Assembly (NCBI RefSeq): GCF_002934605.1
Contig: NZ_PTJC01000005.1
Span: forward strand, 2,294,001 to 2,358,000
DNA length: 64,000 nt
Source: Neolewinella xylanilytica
GTDB taxonomy: Bacteria; Bacteroidota; Bacteroidia; Chitinophagales; Saprospiraceae
Direction: 5' to 3'
Notes under the pieces: model-generated
The model's input: only the letters and a program-made list of their open reading frames with translations
Database searches by the model: none
Told to the model about the DNA's origin: nothing
Translations under genes and position numbers: made by a program
Shown: in pieces, positions 1 through 8,265 of the stretch
Position numbering within the stretch: position 1 is the stretch's first letter
Layout of the letters: each line of letters opens with the position of its first letter

Positions 1-2
1 TG

Positions 3-188
3 AGTGAGGGAGATGAATTACTCGCCTTCCGCCGCCAGCACGCCGGACAGCAGTTGGTCGTCAAGATCGCGAAACGGGCGGAAACCCGTTTGCAGCGGCC
101 CGGGGAGCCCGGTTTCGAACGGGTGATCACTGACCGGTACGGCTCCGGCCTAGGGGTCTGGTGGCATTCTGGCGGAGAACGGACGTAA
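3..188 (+). CDS. 3' end of an unidentified CDS (truncated by window edge)
   Basis: An open frame runs from the window edge to a TAA at 186-188, giving the last 61 residues of a protein. It includes the stretches LLAFRRQHAGQQLVV and RYGSGLGVWWH. The pattern of an 'AFxRxHxGxxLVV' strand followed by a Thr/Arg/Leu segment faintly recalls the C-terminal end of maltooligosyltrehalose synthase (TreY). That resemblance is from memory and is too short to rely on. No internal start or signal peptide can be judged. Treat it as the tail of a gene whose identity lies upstream of the window. Confidence 0.55.
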   Translation, partial: SEGDELLAFRRQHAGQQLVVKIAKRAETRLQRPGEPGFERVITDRYGSGLGVWWHSGGERT

Positions 189-306
189 AGACCCGTGGCG
201 GGTAACGAACACCTGGTCCGTGGTATACATTAAGGGACAATTAACATCCAGCAAACAATTACCCCTGATGCTTCGCCGCTTATGGGTTAACCAACCTTTG
301 AACGAC

Positions 307-942
307 ATGAGAAACCGCATTATCATCCTATTACCCCTCCTTTTCCTGTCCGTGGTCAGCTTCGCCCAAATCGAGTTGGGCATTAAGGCCGGGCTCGCGA
401 CCGAATCGCTGCAGGGAGAAGATTTTAGTTTCAGCCGCGCCGGCGGAGAAGACCTGCGGTTCGCCCTCGAGGATGCCGATTACGGCTTCCAGTTTGGGGC
501 CCTACTGCGCCTCCCACTTGGGGAAAAGCTCACCCTTCAGCCCGAGGTGACTTTCAACAGTTCCAAGACCAACTACCGCTTCGATGATCCCGATACCCCG
601 GGCTCCGAAGTTGTGTTTGACGAGCGCTACAACGATGTGAACGTACCGGTACTGCTCAGCTATAAGGTGGCCTTCCTACGATTCAACGCCGGCCCGGTGG
701 GGCATTTCTTTCTGTCAAATACCAACGACCTGAGCAATCAGGAAGGGCTCGACCGCACTTTCGACACCTTTAATCTGGGGTATACCCTTGGCGGTTCCAT
801 CGATATCGGTCCGCTAACCCTCGACGTCCGCTACGACGGAAACTTCTCCAAATACGGCGAAACCTGGACCTTCGACGGTAATGAGTTCGAGATCGATCAG
901 GCTCCCAAGCGGTGGATCGGCAGCGTAGCCTATCGGTTCTAG
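307..942 (+). CDS. Outer-membrane beta-barrel protein (PorT/OMP_b-brl-like)
   Basis: This encodes a 211-residue secreted protein. The ATG at 307 was chosen because a signal peptide (MRNRIIILLPLLFLSVVSFA, cleavage before Gln21) starts there; upstream in-frame codons would place extra sequence before it. After the signal the protein alternates hydrophobic and polar residues in short strands (GLKAGL-, FQFGALLRLPL-, LSYKVAFLRFNAGPVG-like segments). It ends in Phe (SVAYRF), as outer-membrane barrels do. The length fits the 8-strand barrel family common in Bacteroidota. The substrate or partner cannot be told from sequence. A box AACCTTTG at 293-300, one base off TAnnTTTG, lies seven bases before the start, so the transcript may have almost no leader. 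Confidence 0.8.
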   Translation: MRNRIIILLPLLFLSVVSFAQIELGIKAGLATESLQGEDFSFSRAGGEDLRFALEDADYGFQFGALLRLPLGEKLTLQPEVTFNSSKTNYRFDDPDTPGSEVVFDERYNDVNVPVLLSYKVAFLRFNAGPVGHFFLSNTNDLSNQEGLDRTFDTFNLGYTLGGSIDIGPLTLDVRYDGNFSKYGETWTFDGNEFEIDQAPKRWIGSVAYRF

Positions 943-966
943 GGAACTTCTCTGGTCCGAATGTAC

Positions 967-1029
967 ATGCGGGAGGGGACGAAGGTCCGGTGATCACCGG
1001 ACCTTCGTCCCCTCCCGCATTTCTTTTTT
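967..1029 (+). terminator. Rho-independent terminator built on a 54-bp perfect palindrome
   Basis: Positions 967-1020 form a perfect inverted repeat, 27 bases on each side with centre TGATCA. It is followed at once by the T-rich run TTCTTTTTT. It lies 24 bases after the barrel-protein stop and about 78 bases before the sigma-factor start, so it separates the two units. An arm of 27 perfectly matched bases is far longer than a usual terminator stem. Confidence 0.85.
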
Positions 1030-1097
1030 CCCCACTATGTTTTCCGCCGACCAACCCCGCGGGGGCAATATCCATCCTTTCCCCAGAGCTCAACATT

Positions 1098-1667
1098 ATG
1101 TTTAGTAAAGTGCACTCTGGAGAGAAAACATCACCAACAATCCCCGCTCGGATGACGGAAGAGGAATTAGTGGCGGCCTGTCGCCGGCAGGATCGCCGCG
1201 CCCAGAAGGAACTTTACGACCGCTACAACCGGGCCATGTATACCGCCTGCTACCGCATCTGCGGTGATTTCGATTTGGCCAATGATGCTTTGCAGGAAGG
1301 TTTCCTGAAGGTGTTTCAAAAGCTGCACACCTTCCGTGGGGAGAGTACCGTCGGTGCCTGGATGAAGGTGGTGATCGTGCGTACGGCCCTCAATCGTCTG
1401 CGCCGGCAACCCCAGTACGATGAGCTTCCGCTGAACCACGCGGACGAGGAGGTCGACTGGGGGCACACCGCCCTTGACGTGGAATACCTCGAACGGGCCA
1501 TCCAACGGTTGCCCGACGGCTATCGCGCCGTCTTCGTGTTGATCGAGGTGGAAGGGTACAAGCACCAGGAGGTTGCCGACATGCTGGGCATTACCTCCGG
1601 GACCAGCAAAAGCCAACTCTTCTATGCTAAAAAGAAGTTACGCGAATACTTAAAGGCATACGTGTGA
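1098..1667 (+). CDS. ECF-type RNA polymerase sigma-70 factor
   Basis: This is an extracytoplasmic-function sigma factor that directs RNA polymerase to alternative promoters. The 189-residue frame shows region 2 (RRAQKELYDRYNRAMYTACYR, then DLANDALQEGFLKVFQKL) and region 4 (RLPDGYRAVFVLIEVEGYKH, then QEVADMLGITSGTSKSQLF). Two starts are possible: ATG at 1098, or ATG at 1152, which gives the more typical N-terminus MTEEELVAACRRQD. The frame also stays open upstream across the terminator palindrome, which is surely not translated. The stop overlaps the next gene's GTG start, so the two are translationally coupled. Confidence 0.93.
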   Translation: MFSKVHSGEKTSPTIPARMTEEELVAACRRQDRRAQKELYDRYNRAMYTACYRICGDFDLANDALQEGFLKVFQKLHTFRGESTVGAWMKVVIVRTALNRLRRQPQYDELPLNHADEEVDWGHTALDVEYLERAIQRLPDGYRAVFVLIEVEGYKHQEVADMLGITSGTSKSQLFYAKKKLREYLKAYV

Positions 1668-2257
1668 AAGAGAAGAACTATCAAACCCTACGCGATGCGC
1701 TCGACCGTTTGCCCCGCTACGAAGGCGATGCGCGTTGCTGGTCGGCCATCAAGGCCATGCTCGATGATGCCGCCGAAGGCGCCACCGCCCGCCTGGCCGA
1801 TCGCTTACCTACGTATGCCCCGCCCCCTGCCGTCTGGAACGGGGTGAATAAGGGACTCGACGTGACGAAGCGCGCGCCCGTCCGCAGGTTGCCCCGCCGC
1901 TGGGCCAGTATGGCCGCCGCGGTGGCGGTCGTGGTGTCGTTCAGCGTGGTGTTTTTGACTTACAACCCCGGTCCGGAGGTGTCCTACGCCTACTCCCGCG
2001 AAACCGCTCCACCACCGGTGGTTGCTGACTGGGACAATGACGAAACCAGCTTTAATCGCGCCCGCCTAGAGGTAGCGCAACGTAACGAGCCTCACCTGAA
2101 TAACCTTGGTCACGAACTGGACGAGCTGACCTCCGCCCGCGAGGAAGTTAAGGCCATGCTGGTAGCCTACGGGGAAGATCCGGGCATCGTGCGGCAACTG
2201 GCCGAAATCGAACGGGAACGCAACGACGTGTACCGCCGCATCATCGTAGAACTGTAA
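1664..2257 (+). CDS. Probable anti-sigma factor, single-pass membrane protein
   Basis: The 197-residue product starts at a GTG overlapping the sigma-factor stop (GTGA). It has a cytoplasmic N-terminal part of about 80 residues, one membrane segment at about 81-100 (ASMAAAVAVVVSFSVVFLTY) and a charged C-terminal part rich in Glu/Arg that probably forms a coiled coil. This layout, together with the position directly after an ECF sigma gene, supports a role in holding the sigma factor at the membrane. No zinc-binding anti-sigma motif (HxxxCxxC) is visible. The function is therefore inferred from context and topology, not from a recognised domain. The next gene starts at the overlapping TAATG. 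Confidence 0.72.
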   Translation: MKEKNYQTLRDALDRLPRYEGDARCWSAIKAMLDDAAEGATARLADRLPTYAPPPAVWNGVNKGLDVTKRAPVRRLPRRWASMAAAVAVVVSFSVVFLTYNPGPEVSYAYSRETAPPPVVADWDNDETSFNRARLEVAQRNEPHLNNLGHELDELTSAREEVKAMLVAYGEDPGIVRQLAEIERERNDVYRRIIVEL

Positions 2258-3153
2258 TGGTCATGCGGATGCTGCTATTCACTTTCCTTATTGTCGGGGC
2301 CGGGCTATCCGGACAGTCCGACATGCGCGAGGTAGTGACGAAGACCATCGAGGACACCTATGCCTACCGTTCTGGTAGCGAACTGGCCGTAGAAGGAGAA
2401 AAGGCGGAAATCTTCGTTGAAACCTGGGATAAGCCGAAGATCCACGTACGCGTGGTCATGACGGCCCGGCATAAACGACTGGAAACGGCCGAATTGGAAC
2501 TGGAAAACCTGGAACTGGTGACCGAGGTGGCCGGCCAAAAGATCTTCCTTAAAAACCGTCGCCTCGATAAGGGCCACGAGCCGGAAAGTGAACTATCGGT
2601 GGAGTACTTCATCACCCTGCCGGAAGAATGCCCTGTTTACCTCAAAAGCCATTTTGGGGGGGCAACCATCAGTAACCTTCGCAACCGTCTTCGGATCAAC
2701 GGTGAATTTTCGGCGATCAACATCGACAACGTCGAAGGACTGCTGGACATCCGCACCCGCTTCGGCGACATCACCGGTGAAAAAATCGACGGCAACGTCG
2801 TCATCAATGCCCGGCGTTCGGATATCAACTTACTGGATGTCGGGGGAACCTTCACGATCAACGCACAGTACGGCGAACTCAAACTCAGCCCCAACATCAA
2901 CATGCGCGACTTGCGCATCAACGCCGACAAGAGCGACGTCTACATCTACGAACCCGACGGTGGGGAGCGGCTGGCCTATGAGTTAGCGAGTAACAATGGG
3001 GAGATGATCCTTCCCGCTAACCGAAAGCTGATCGAACTGGAACGCACCAGCGAATGGCGCCGCATCCAGATCGGTGCCGGTGGCGAACGTACGGGTACCA
3101 TTACCGCGAGTGTCACCTTCGGGAACCTGCACTTGGCTAAGCAGCCGCGGTAG
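2257..3153 (+). CDS. Secreted DUF4097-like beta-helix protein
   Basis: This 298-residue product has an N-terminal hydrophobic signal (MLLFTFLIVGAGLSGQ). The rest is regularly repeated short beta strands such as ISNLRNRLRINGEFSAINI, DIRTRFGDITGEKIDG, NVVINARRSDINLLDVGG and FTINAQYGELKLSP. The recurring 'G.I...G....I....G.I.' rhythm is the hallmark of DUF4097/adhesin-like right-handed beta-helix proteins, which often sit with sigma/anti-sigma genes in Bacteroidota. It is the third gene of the operon, overlapping the previous stop by one base. It may report on or stabilise the envelope; its exact role is unknown. Confidence 0.8.
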   Translation: MVMRMLLFTFLIVGAGLSGQSDMREVVTKTIEDTYAYRSGSELAVEGEKAEIFVETWDKPKIHVRVVMTARHKRLETAELELENLELVTEVAGQKIFLKNRRLDKGHEPESELSVEYFITLPEECPVYLKSHFGGATISNLRNRLRINGEFSAINIDNVEGLLDIRTRFGDITGEKIDGNVVINARRSDINLLDVGGTFTINAQYGELKLSPNINMRDLRINADKSDVYIYEPDGGERLAYELASNNGEMILPANRKLIELERTSEWRRIQIGAGGERTGTITASVTFGNLHLAKQPR

Positions 3154-3413
3154 TCGTCCGCACAGCTTCGCTGGTCGGCCGACGGATCGGTGGGAAAACA
3201 TTTTCGCGGTAGCTGGGCCGACGAGCAGTGGTGTTTCTAGCGGAGGTTGTGCTTCTTGGTGGTAGCTCGGCGGACCAGCATCAGTCGTCCGCACAGCTTC
3301 GCTGGTTGGCCGACGGATTAGTGGGAAAAGGCATCTCCACGATAGCTGGGCCGACGAGCAGTGATTCTTCTCGCGGCGGCCATGCTTACGGATGGTAGCT
3401 CGGCGGACCAGCA
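3152..3413. repeat. Tandem intergenic repeat, two units of about 130 bp
   Basis: Unit 1 (3152-3280) and unit 2 (3283-3413) begin with the same CGTCCGCACAGCTTCGCTGG and end with CTCGGCGGACCAGCA. Inside both lie matching blocks (GGCCGACGGAT, GTGGGAAAA, TAGCTGGGCCGACGAGCAGTG). The unit ends are imperfect inverted repeats: GCTGGTCGGCCGAC near the start against CTCGGCGGACCAGC at the end, 12 of 14 matching as complements. The pair fills the space between two convergent genes. No reading frame in it looks real. Confidence 0.85.
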
Positions 3414-3421
3414 CCGTCACC

Positions 3422-4183
3422 TCACCCGATAATCCGCTTCTTCATCGCCTGGAATTCCTCCTCCGTGATGATATTTTGCGCCTTCATTTCGGCCAGTTCG
3501 CGGATGCGCCGGATGTTGTCCTCGGCGTCACGGGCGGGAGCGGGCGGCGGAGTAGGGGCGGCAGGAGGTGGCGTGGGTTGGGGGGCAGTGGCCGTACCCA
3601 TCCTGGGTTCCGGGCTTGGCTTGGCCGCGGGAGGGGGCGGTGGCGGCGGTACGATATCTTCCGCCTGTTCTTGTTTCCACTTTTTGGCTACGTCCTTTCC
3701 CTTCTCGAATTTTTCGTTGTACATCTTCTTGAGGCGGTCGACATCGAAATCGAGGAAGGTGCCTCCGTTGCCGAAATGCTTTTTGAAGACCTCGCCCAGC
3801 GCGTAGGTGCTGGCTCCGTTGAGGATGGCCGTGGTCACCCCACCGATAACGGTGCCGATACCGGGAATGAGCTTGATCAGGCTGCGGGCACCTGCCTTGG
3901 TCATCGCGCTGGTGGTCAGCGAAGTGACGATCGCCTTGCCCTGGGTCTCGGCGAAGTCGATGTTGTAGACGCGGCACAGTTGCCGGATCATGTCCATCTG
4001 CAGGGCGGAGACGGCGAAGACGTCGGCTACCGGTAGCGGTATGACGTAGCTCGCACCCATACTCCAGATGACGTGGTTGCGAATGATCGTGCCGGCGTGG
4101 GCATCTTTGTCGCTCTTCGGATCGGGGTTCATGAGGGAATCTTTAAGCGTCTTTTTGGCGTAGTCGGATATTTTCTTGCGCAT
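3422..4183 (-). CDS. DUF697-like membrane-associated protein with SHOCT tail
   Basis: The 253-residue product has three parts. Residues 1-140 carry a small-residue-rich hydrophobic region (GARSLIKLIPGIGTVIGGVT, about 98-117) of the DUF697/YcjF type, preceded by VIPLPVADVFAVSALQMDMI. Residues about 179-219 are a Pro/Ala-rich linker including seven consecutive prolines. Residues 224-253 match the short SHOCT module (IRELAEMKAQNIITEEEF, then QAMKKRIIG), a small C-terminal motif often found on membrane-associated proteins. The role is unknown; DUF697 proteins are linked to membrane GTPase or stress functions in other bacteria. It is convergent with the beta-helix gene across the tandem repeat. 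Confidence 0.8.
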   Translation of the reverse strand: MRKKISDYAKKTLKDSLMNPDPKSDKDAHAGTIIRNHVIWSMGASYVIPLPVADVFAVSALQMDMIRQLCRVYNIDFAETQGKAIVTSLTTSAMTKAGARSLIKLIPGIGTVIGGVTTAILNGASTYALGEVFKKHFGNGGTFLDFDVDRLKKMYNEKFEKGKDVAKKWKQEQAEDIVPPPPPPPAAKPSPEPRMGTATAPQPTPPPAAPTPPPAPARDAEDNIRRIRELAEMKAQNIITEEEFQAMKKRIIG

Positions 4184-4315
4184 AGGAGTAGAACGCGTGT
4201 GGGGTGCCTAAGTTAAGTTGCCGGGTGGGATGGGCGGGACGGTTTAGACCGGCGGCGGGCCGGCCCGGATGAACGTAGCCCCCCGCTCGGTCGTTATCCG
4301 CTAAAATTACGCTTC

Positions 4316-4609
4316 ATGGTCCCACGCAACGACCACCTCTGGATCGGTCTGGCCGTCTCCTTTTTTCTTTCCTTCGTTTCCTACGCGCTTTTTCTGCAAC
4401 TGGGAGAGTGGTTCACCGCCAGCGCGGGACGTGCCATTTCGTTCCGGCCCAGGACGTTGGCCCTGATCGCCATCTGTCTCAACATCCTGCCCATGAACGT
4501 CTTCCGCAGAACGTACCGGACCAAAAGCCTCAAGGGCCTGGTGATCGGGGTGATGATCATGGCCGCCGTGTGGTTTTTCTACTTCGGACGGGAATTGCTG
4601 GAGGGCTGA
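4316..4609 (+). CDS. Small membrane protein of unknown function
   Basis: This 97-residue protein has about three hydrophobic segments: residues 8-28 (LWIGLAVSFFLSFVSYALFL), 47-60 (LALIAICLNILPMN) and 75-91 (LVIGVMIMAAVWFFYF). A basic loop (FRRTYRTKSLKG) lies between the last two, which suggests that loop is cytoplasmic. It stands alone between the DUF697-like gene, which is divergent, and surE, which is convergent. I do not recognise a family. The even hydrophobic layout and conservative composition make it more likely a real gene than a chance frame. Confidence 0.6.
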   Translation: MVPRNDHLWIGLAVSFFLSFVSYALFLQLGEWFTASAGRAISFRPRTLALIAICLNILPMNVFRRTYRTKSLKGLVIGVMIMAAVWFFYFGRELLEG

Positions 4610-4611
4610 GC

Positions 4612-5460
4612 CTAGAATTGCTCCAGTTGTTGCTGTTTGTCCGGGCGGTCCGAACCGGTTTCGACGTAACTGACCGCTTCGGGCTGCAGGCTGGCTTCTA
4701 TCGTCTGCAGGCTCTGTAGTGCCCGGTGGTTGGTCAGATCGTGGACGCTGGGTACCAGGGCCACGTAACCGTTCTGCAGGGCGTAGGCATCGGTGTCGGT
4801 GCGCTCGTCTTCGTTTACGAAGCGACCGGTGAGCCAGTAATACGGCCTACCGCGGGGATCTTCCGAGCGGGTGTATTCCTCTACCCACCGCGCCTCGGCT
4901 TGCCGGCAGACTTTCAGTCCGCGGATCTCCTCCGCGGGCAGATCCGGAATGTTCACGTTGAACAGGCTTCCTTCGGCCATACCGTTCGTAAGGACAAAAT
5001 CTACGAGGTGACGGACGTAAGGCAGGCAGGCGGAAAAGTCGGCATCGGCCCGGTAATTCAGGAAACTGAAGCCGATGCTCGGAATCCCTTCCAGGCTGGC
5101 TTCCATCGCGGCGGAAAGCGTGCCGCTGTAGAGAATGTTGATGGCCGCGTTGCTGCCATGATTGATGCCCGACAAGCACAGGTCGGGGGTGCGGCCGTTC
5201 AGCAGGACGCTTTTTGCCAGCTTCACGCAATCCACCGGGGTGCCGCTGCATTCATAGGCTTCGATGTCCGGACCGAGTGCATCGCTTTCACGCACGAAGA
5301 CGGGAACGCTGATCGTGATGGCGTGGCCCTGGGCGGACTGGGGGCTATCGGGAGCGACCACCAGTACGTCGCCGAATTCTTTGGCGACGCCAACCAGGGC
5401 GGCAATACCGCCGGCGGTGATGCCGTCATCGTTCGTAACCAGGATAAGGGGGCGGGGCAT
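4612..5460 (-). CDS. surE: 5'/3'-nucleotidase SurE
   Basis: SurE is a metal-dependent phosphatase that dephosphorylates nucleoside monophosphates and supports survival under stress. The 282-residue product opens with MPRPLILVTNDDGITAGG; Asp11 and Asp12 are the metal-binding pair. It continues with VVAPDSPQSAQGHAIT, GTPVDCVKLA and CLSGINHGSNAA, all SurE signatures. The start was set at the ATG ending at 5460 because the family begins immediately before the TNDDG motif; a longer frame to 5553 would add unrelated basic residues. It is divergent from the TMTC-like gene with 74 bases between starts. Confidence 0.95.
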   Translation of the reverse strand: MPRPLILVTNDDGITAGGIAALVGVAKEFGDVLVVAPDSPQSAQGHAITISVPVFVRESDALGPDIEAYECSGTPVDCVKLAKSVLLNGRTPDLCLSGINHGSNAAINILYSGTLSAAMEASLEGIPSIGFSFLNYRADADFSACLPYVRHLVDFVLTNGMAEGSLFNVNIPDLPAEEIRGLKVCRQAEARWVEEYTRSEDPRGRPYYWLTGRFVNEDERTDTDAYALQNGYVALVPSVHDLTNHRALQSLQTIEASLQPEAVSYVETGSDRPDKQQQLEQF

Positions 5461-5534
5461 AAGTGTTGTTTGTAAACCGTTGCAACGATTGCGAAGCGAT
5501 TTCGGTTGCCGCCGCCGCCCGCTATCTTCGCCCC

Positions 5535-7361
5535 ATGCGCCCCGTCTTACCATGGTACCGTAGTGTCCGCGCCCAGGCCCTGGCCCTGTTTTTTCTCGGT
5601 TTTGCCCTGTACGCCAATACCCTCGGCCACGATTTCACGCTGGACGACGCCATTGTCATAACGGATAACAGCGTAGTCCAGCGCGGCATCCCGGGCTGGG
5701 TCGATCTCTTTACCCACGACACCTTCTATGGTTTTTTTGGCGAGCAGGAAAGGGCCAGCCTCGTAGCCGGCGGCCGCTATCGCCCCCTCACCCCCGCCAT
5801 GTTCGCGCTGGAAGGGGAGCTTGCCGACGGCCGCCCCCTGCTGTTCCACCTGTTCAACGTGTTGTGGTACGCGACGCTCGGAGTGGTGTTGTTCTTTATG
5901 CTCCGGGAGCTGCTGCGCGACCGCGGGATGCCTTGGTGGGTTCCCCTCGGTACGGCTGCCCTTTTCGTGGCTCATCCCATTCATACCGAGGCCGTCGCTA
6001 ACGTAAAGGGCCGGGATGAGATCATCGCGCTGCTCGGAGCCGTTGCGGCAAGTTGGTGCGTTTTACGCGCCGCTCGCAAGCGGAGATGGGGGGCGGCGAG
6101 CGCGGGTGGAATGCTCTTCCTTGCGGGATGCCTGGCCAAGGAAAATACCATTACCTTCCTCGCCGTACTCCCGGTGTTCTTGTTGGCAACTAAGCGAGGA
6201 GGGTTTCATTTTCTTCTTCCCTCCCTCGTCGCGGCGGTTGCGTATTTATTCCTGCGGTTTGCCGTGATCGGAACGGGGCTGGGGGAGCCGTCGACGGAGC
6301 TGATGAACAATCCCTTCCTGAAGGAGGCGGGTGGGGGAGTGGTAGGCATGACCTTCCTGGAACGTCTGCCTACCGTGGCGTATACCGCCCTGCTATACCT
6401 CAAGCTATTGTGCTGGCCGGTGGGATTGGTGCACGATTACTATCCGGCCGCCATAGAGCTGAAAGCCTGGACGGACCCGCTGGTTTGGATAAGCCTGATC
6501 GGTCACCTTGCCTTGGTTGCCTGGGCCGCTTTGCACCTGCGCTCCCGGCGCCCGGTGGTAGCTGCGGGTATACTTACCTACGTGTTTACCCTCTCGATCG
6601 TGAGCAACCTGGTATTCAGCGTAGGCACCCTGATGAGCGAGCGATTTCTTTTCATGCCCAGCGTCGGCTTTGCCCTGGCCGTGGTGGCGCTGCTGGCTTC
6701 CTGGAAGCGGGGCTGGTGGGTGTTAATTGGGGTCGTGCCGGTTTTTTGCGTACTCACCGTGACGCGCAATCCGGTGTGGAAGGACAATTATACCTTATTC
6801 ACTACCGACATCGTGCGCCAGCCGCGGAGTGCGAAATTACTTAACGCGGCCGCCGGCGCCCGACTCGACCGCTACCAGCAACTGCCGGAACCGGAACGCG
6901 CAAGGAGCCGTTTTTTGCTGGATTCGGCCGTTCGGCACCTTGACGCGGCGCTGGTCGTTCATCCGCGGTACGGGAATGCGTACCTGCTACGGGGTAATGC
7001 TTTCTTTCTGCTCGGTGATTACCAAGGGGCTATCTCGGAATACGAATCGGCAGTGGCTTTTGGCGTGAGCCGACAAACCGTAGACGGCAACCTGGCACTG
7101 GCGCTACAACAGGCGGGTCGGGAAGCCGGCGAGCAGCGCAACGATCTGGTGGCTGCCCGGGGTTATCTCGAGCGATCGCTCGCCCTCGCTCCGGAAAACT
7201 ACGAAACCCTGCGACTGCTCGGTATCACCTACGGCATGGGCGGAGATTCGCAGCGCGCTTACGATTACTTCGAGCGGGCACTCCGGGTTGACCCGGGTAA
7301 CGCGGGTGCGCAACGGAACCTGGAGATCGCCCGCCAGCAGATGGAGCAGGCATCAAACTAA
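5535..7361 (+). CDS. TMTC-like GT-C glycosyltransferase with C-terminal TPRs
   Basis: The 608-residue polytopic protein resembles the TMTC family, which transfers mannose (or another lipid-linked sugar) to proteins. After the first membrane helix (LALFFLGFALYANTLG) it has the lumenal acidic motif FTLDDAIVITDN, the expected GT-C catalytic pair, then AHPIHTEAVANVKGRDEIIA, a TMTC/DUF1736 signature. At least ten further hydrophobic segments follow, then TPR repeats from about residue 450 (YGNAYLLRGNAFFLLGDYQG and NYETLRLLGITYGMGGDSQR). The start at 5535 puts the first helix close to the N-terminus. A TATCTTCG box at 5523-5530 lies just before it. The acceptor protein and sugar are unknown. Confidence 0.82.
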   Translation: MRPVLPWYRSVRAQALALFFLGFALYANTLGHDFTLDDAIVITDNSVVQRGIPGWVDLFTHDTFYGFFGEQERASLVAGGRYRPLTPAMFALEGELADGRPLLFHLFNVLWYATLGVVLFFMLRELLRDRGMPWWVPLGTAALFVAHPIHTEAVANVKGRDEIIALLGAVAASWCVLRAARKRRWGAASAGGMLFLAGCLAKENTITFLAVLPVFLLATKRGGFHFLLPSLVAAVAYLFLRFAVIGTGLGEPSTELMNNPFLKEAGGGVVGMTFLERLPTVAYTALLYLKLLCWPVGLVHDYYPAAIELKAWTDPLVWISLIGHLALVAWAALHLRSRRPVVAAGILTYVFTLSIVSNLVFSVGTLMSERFLFMPSVGFALAVVALLASWKRGWWVLIGVVPVFCVLTVTRNPVWKDNYTLFTTDIVRQPRSAKLLNAAAGARLDRYQQLPEPERARSRFLLDSAVRHLDAALVVHPRYGNAYLLRGNAFFLLGDYQGAISEYESAVAFGVSRQTVDGNLALALQQAGREAGEQRNDLVAARGYLERSLALAPENYETLRLLGITYGMGGDSQRAYDYFERALRVDPGNAGAQRNLEIARQQMEQASN

Positions 7362-8240
7362 GGTGCGACGCCGACGGTAGTAGCGCTCCATGGCCGTATA
7401 GCCGAAGACGGCCACCACGATGAGTAAGGCACCCCAGTAAAACGTAGGGCTTAATTCGTCGGCATCGTTAAGCAGGAAATAGGCCAGGAAGATGCCGTAC
7501 ACCGGTTCGAGATTTACCGTGAGGTTGGAAGCGAAGGCGGACAGCTTGCTGAGGGAGCGCAAGGAAAGGAAGAAGGTCAGGGTCGTGCAGAGCAGGGACA
7601 GCACGAGCAGGTATACCCAGTCCATCGGTGACGGCCAGAAACGATCGCCGCCCAGGGGATAGAGAAAAGGCGTTAGGAATAGGGTCGCAGCGCCCAGTTC
7701 AATGAAGGTGATCCGGGCGGGGTTACTGCTTTGGATGTACTTCTTGTTCAGTGAGGTAAATATGGACACTAGCGCCGCGGAGAGCAAGCCAACGGCTATA
7801 CCCACGTTCATTCCACTTTCCACGCCATCAACAACGAGCCAGATACCGGGCAGGATAAACACACCGAGTAGTAGTTCGTACCAGTTGAAGGGGCGCTTGA
7901 CAATGAGGGGTTCGAATACGGAGGAAAATAGGGAAGTGGTGGCCATGCAGATCAGAGCGATGCTAGCGTTGGCCAGTTTGATGGCTCCGTAAAACGTTAC
8001 CCAGTGCAGGGCAACGATCACCCCGATACCGGCCAGCAGGAAGAAGCGCCGGCGGCCAATTTCCCGGATCATCTTTCCGATCCGGACAAACAGGATTAGG
8101 CTTAGCGAGGTCAGCAGGACCCGCCACCACACCAACGTGAGGGCGGAAAGCTGAATGAGATCGCCGAGAATGGCGGTAAATCCCCAGAGAAAAACCGCGA
8201 GGTGGAGCTCGAGATAAGCCCGCTTTTCGCTGTAGGCCAT
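7353..8240 (-). CDS. EamA-family (drug/metabolite) transporter
   Basis: This 295-residue protein has ten predicted membrane helices in two homologous halves, the standard EamA/DMT layout. Recognisable parts include ELHLAVFLWGFTAILGDLIQ at the start, a basic cytoplasmic loop (GKMIREIGRRR), NASIALICMATTSLFSSVFE and a C-terminal YYRRRR tail. Such carriers export small metabolites or amino acids; the substrate cannot be assigned. It begins 25 bases after the XRE regulator gene on the same strand, so the two are probably one operon. Its last nine bases overlap the convergent TMTC-like gene. Confidence 0.9.
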   Translation of the reverse strand: MAYSEKRAYLELHLAVFLWGFTAILGDLIQLSALTLVWWRVLLTSLSLILFVRIGKMIREIGRRRFFLLAGIGVIVALHWVTFYGAIKLANASIALICMATTSLFSSVFEPLIVKRPFNWYELLLGVFILPGIWLVVDGVESGMNVGIAVGLLSAALVSIFTSLNKKYIQSSNPARITFIELGAATLFLTPFLYPLGGDRFWPSPMDWVYLLVLSLLCTTLTFFLSLRSLSKLSAFASNLTVNLEPVYGIFLAYFLLNDADELSPTFYWGALLIVVAVFGYTAMERYYRRRRTLV

Positions 8241-8265
8241 TATGTCAGTTTGCTGCCAGGCTGAC

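Noticed and set aside
912..1097. N-terminal extension of the first sigma-factor gene
   Set aside because: The frame is open upstream but would translate the 54-bp terminator palindrome; region 2 of the sigma factor begins well after 1152.
7904..7920. tRNA-like GGGTTCGAAT string
   Set aside because: It lies within the EamA transporter gene and no cloverleaf can be formed around it.
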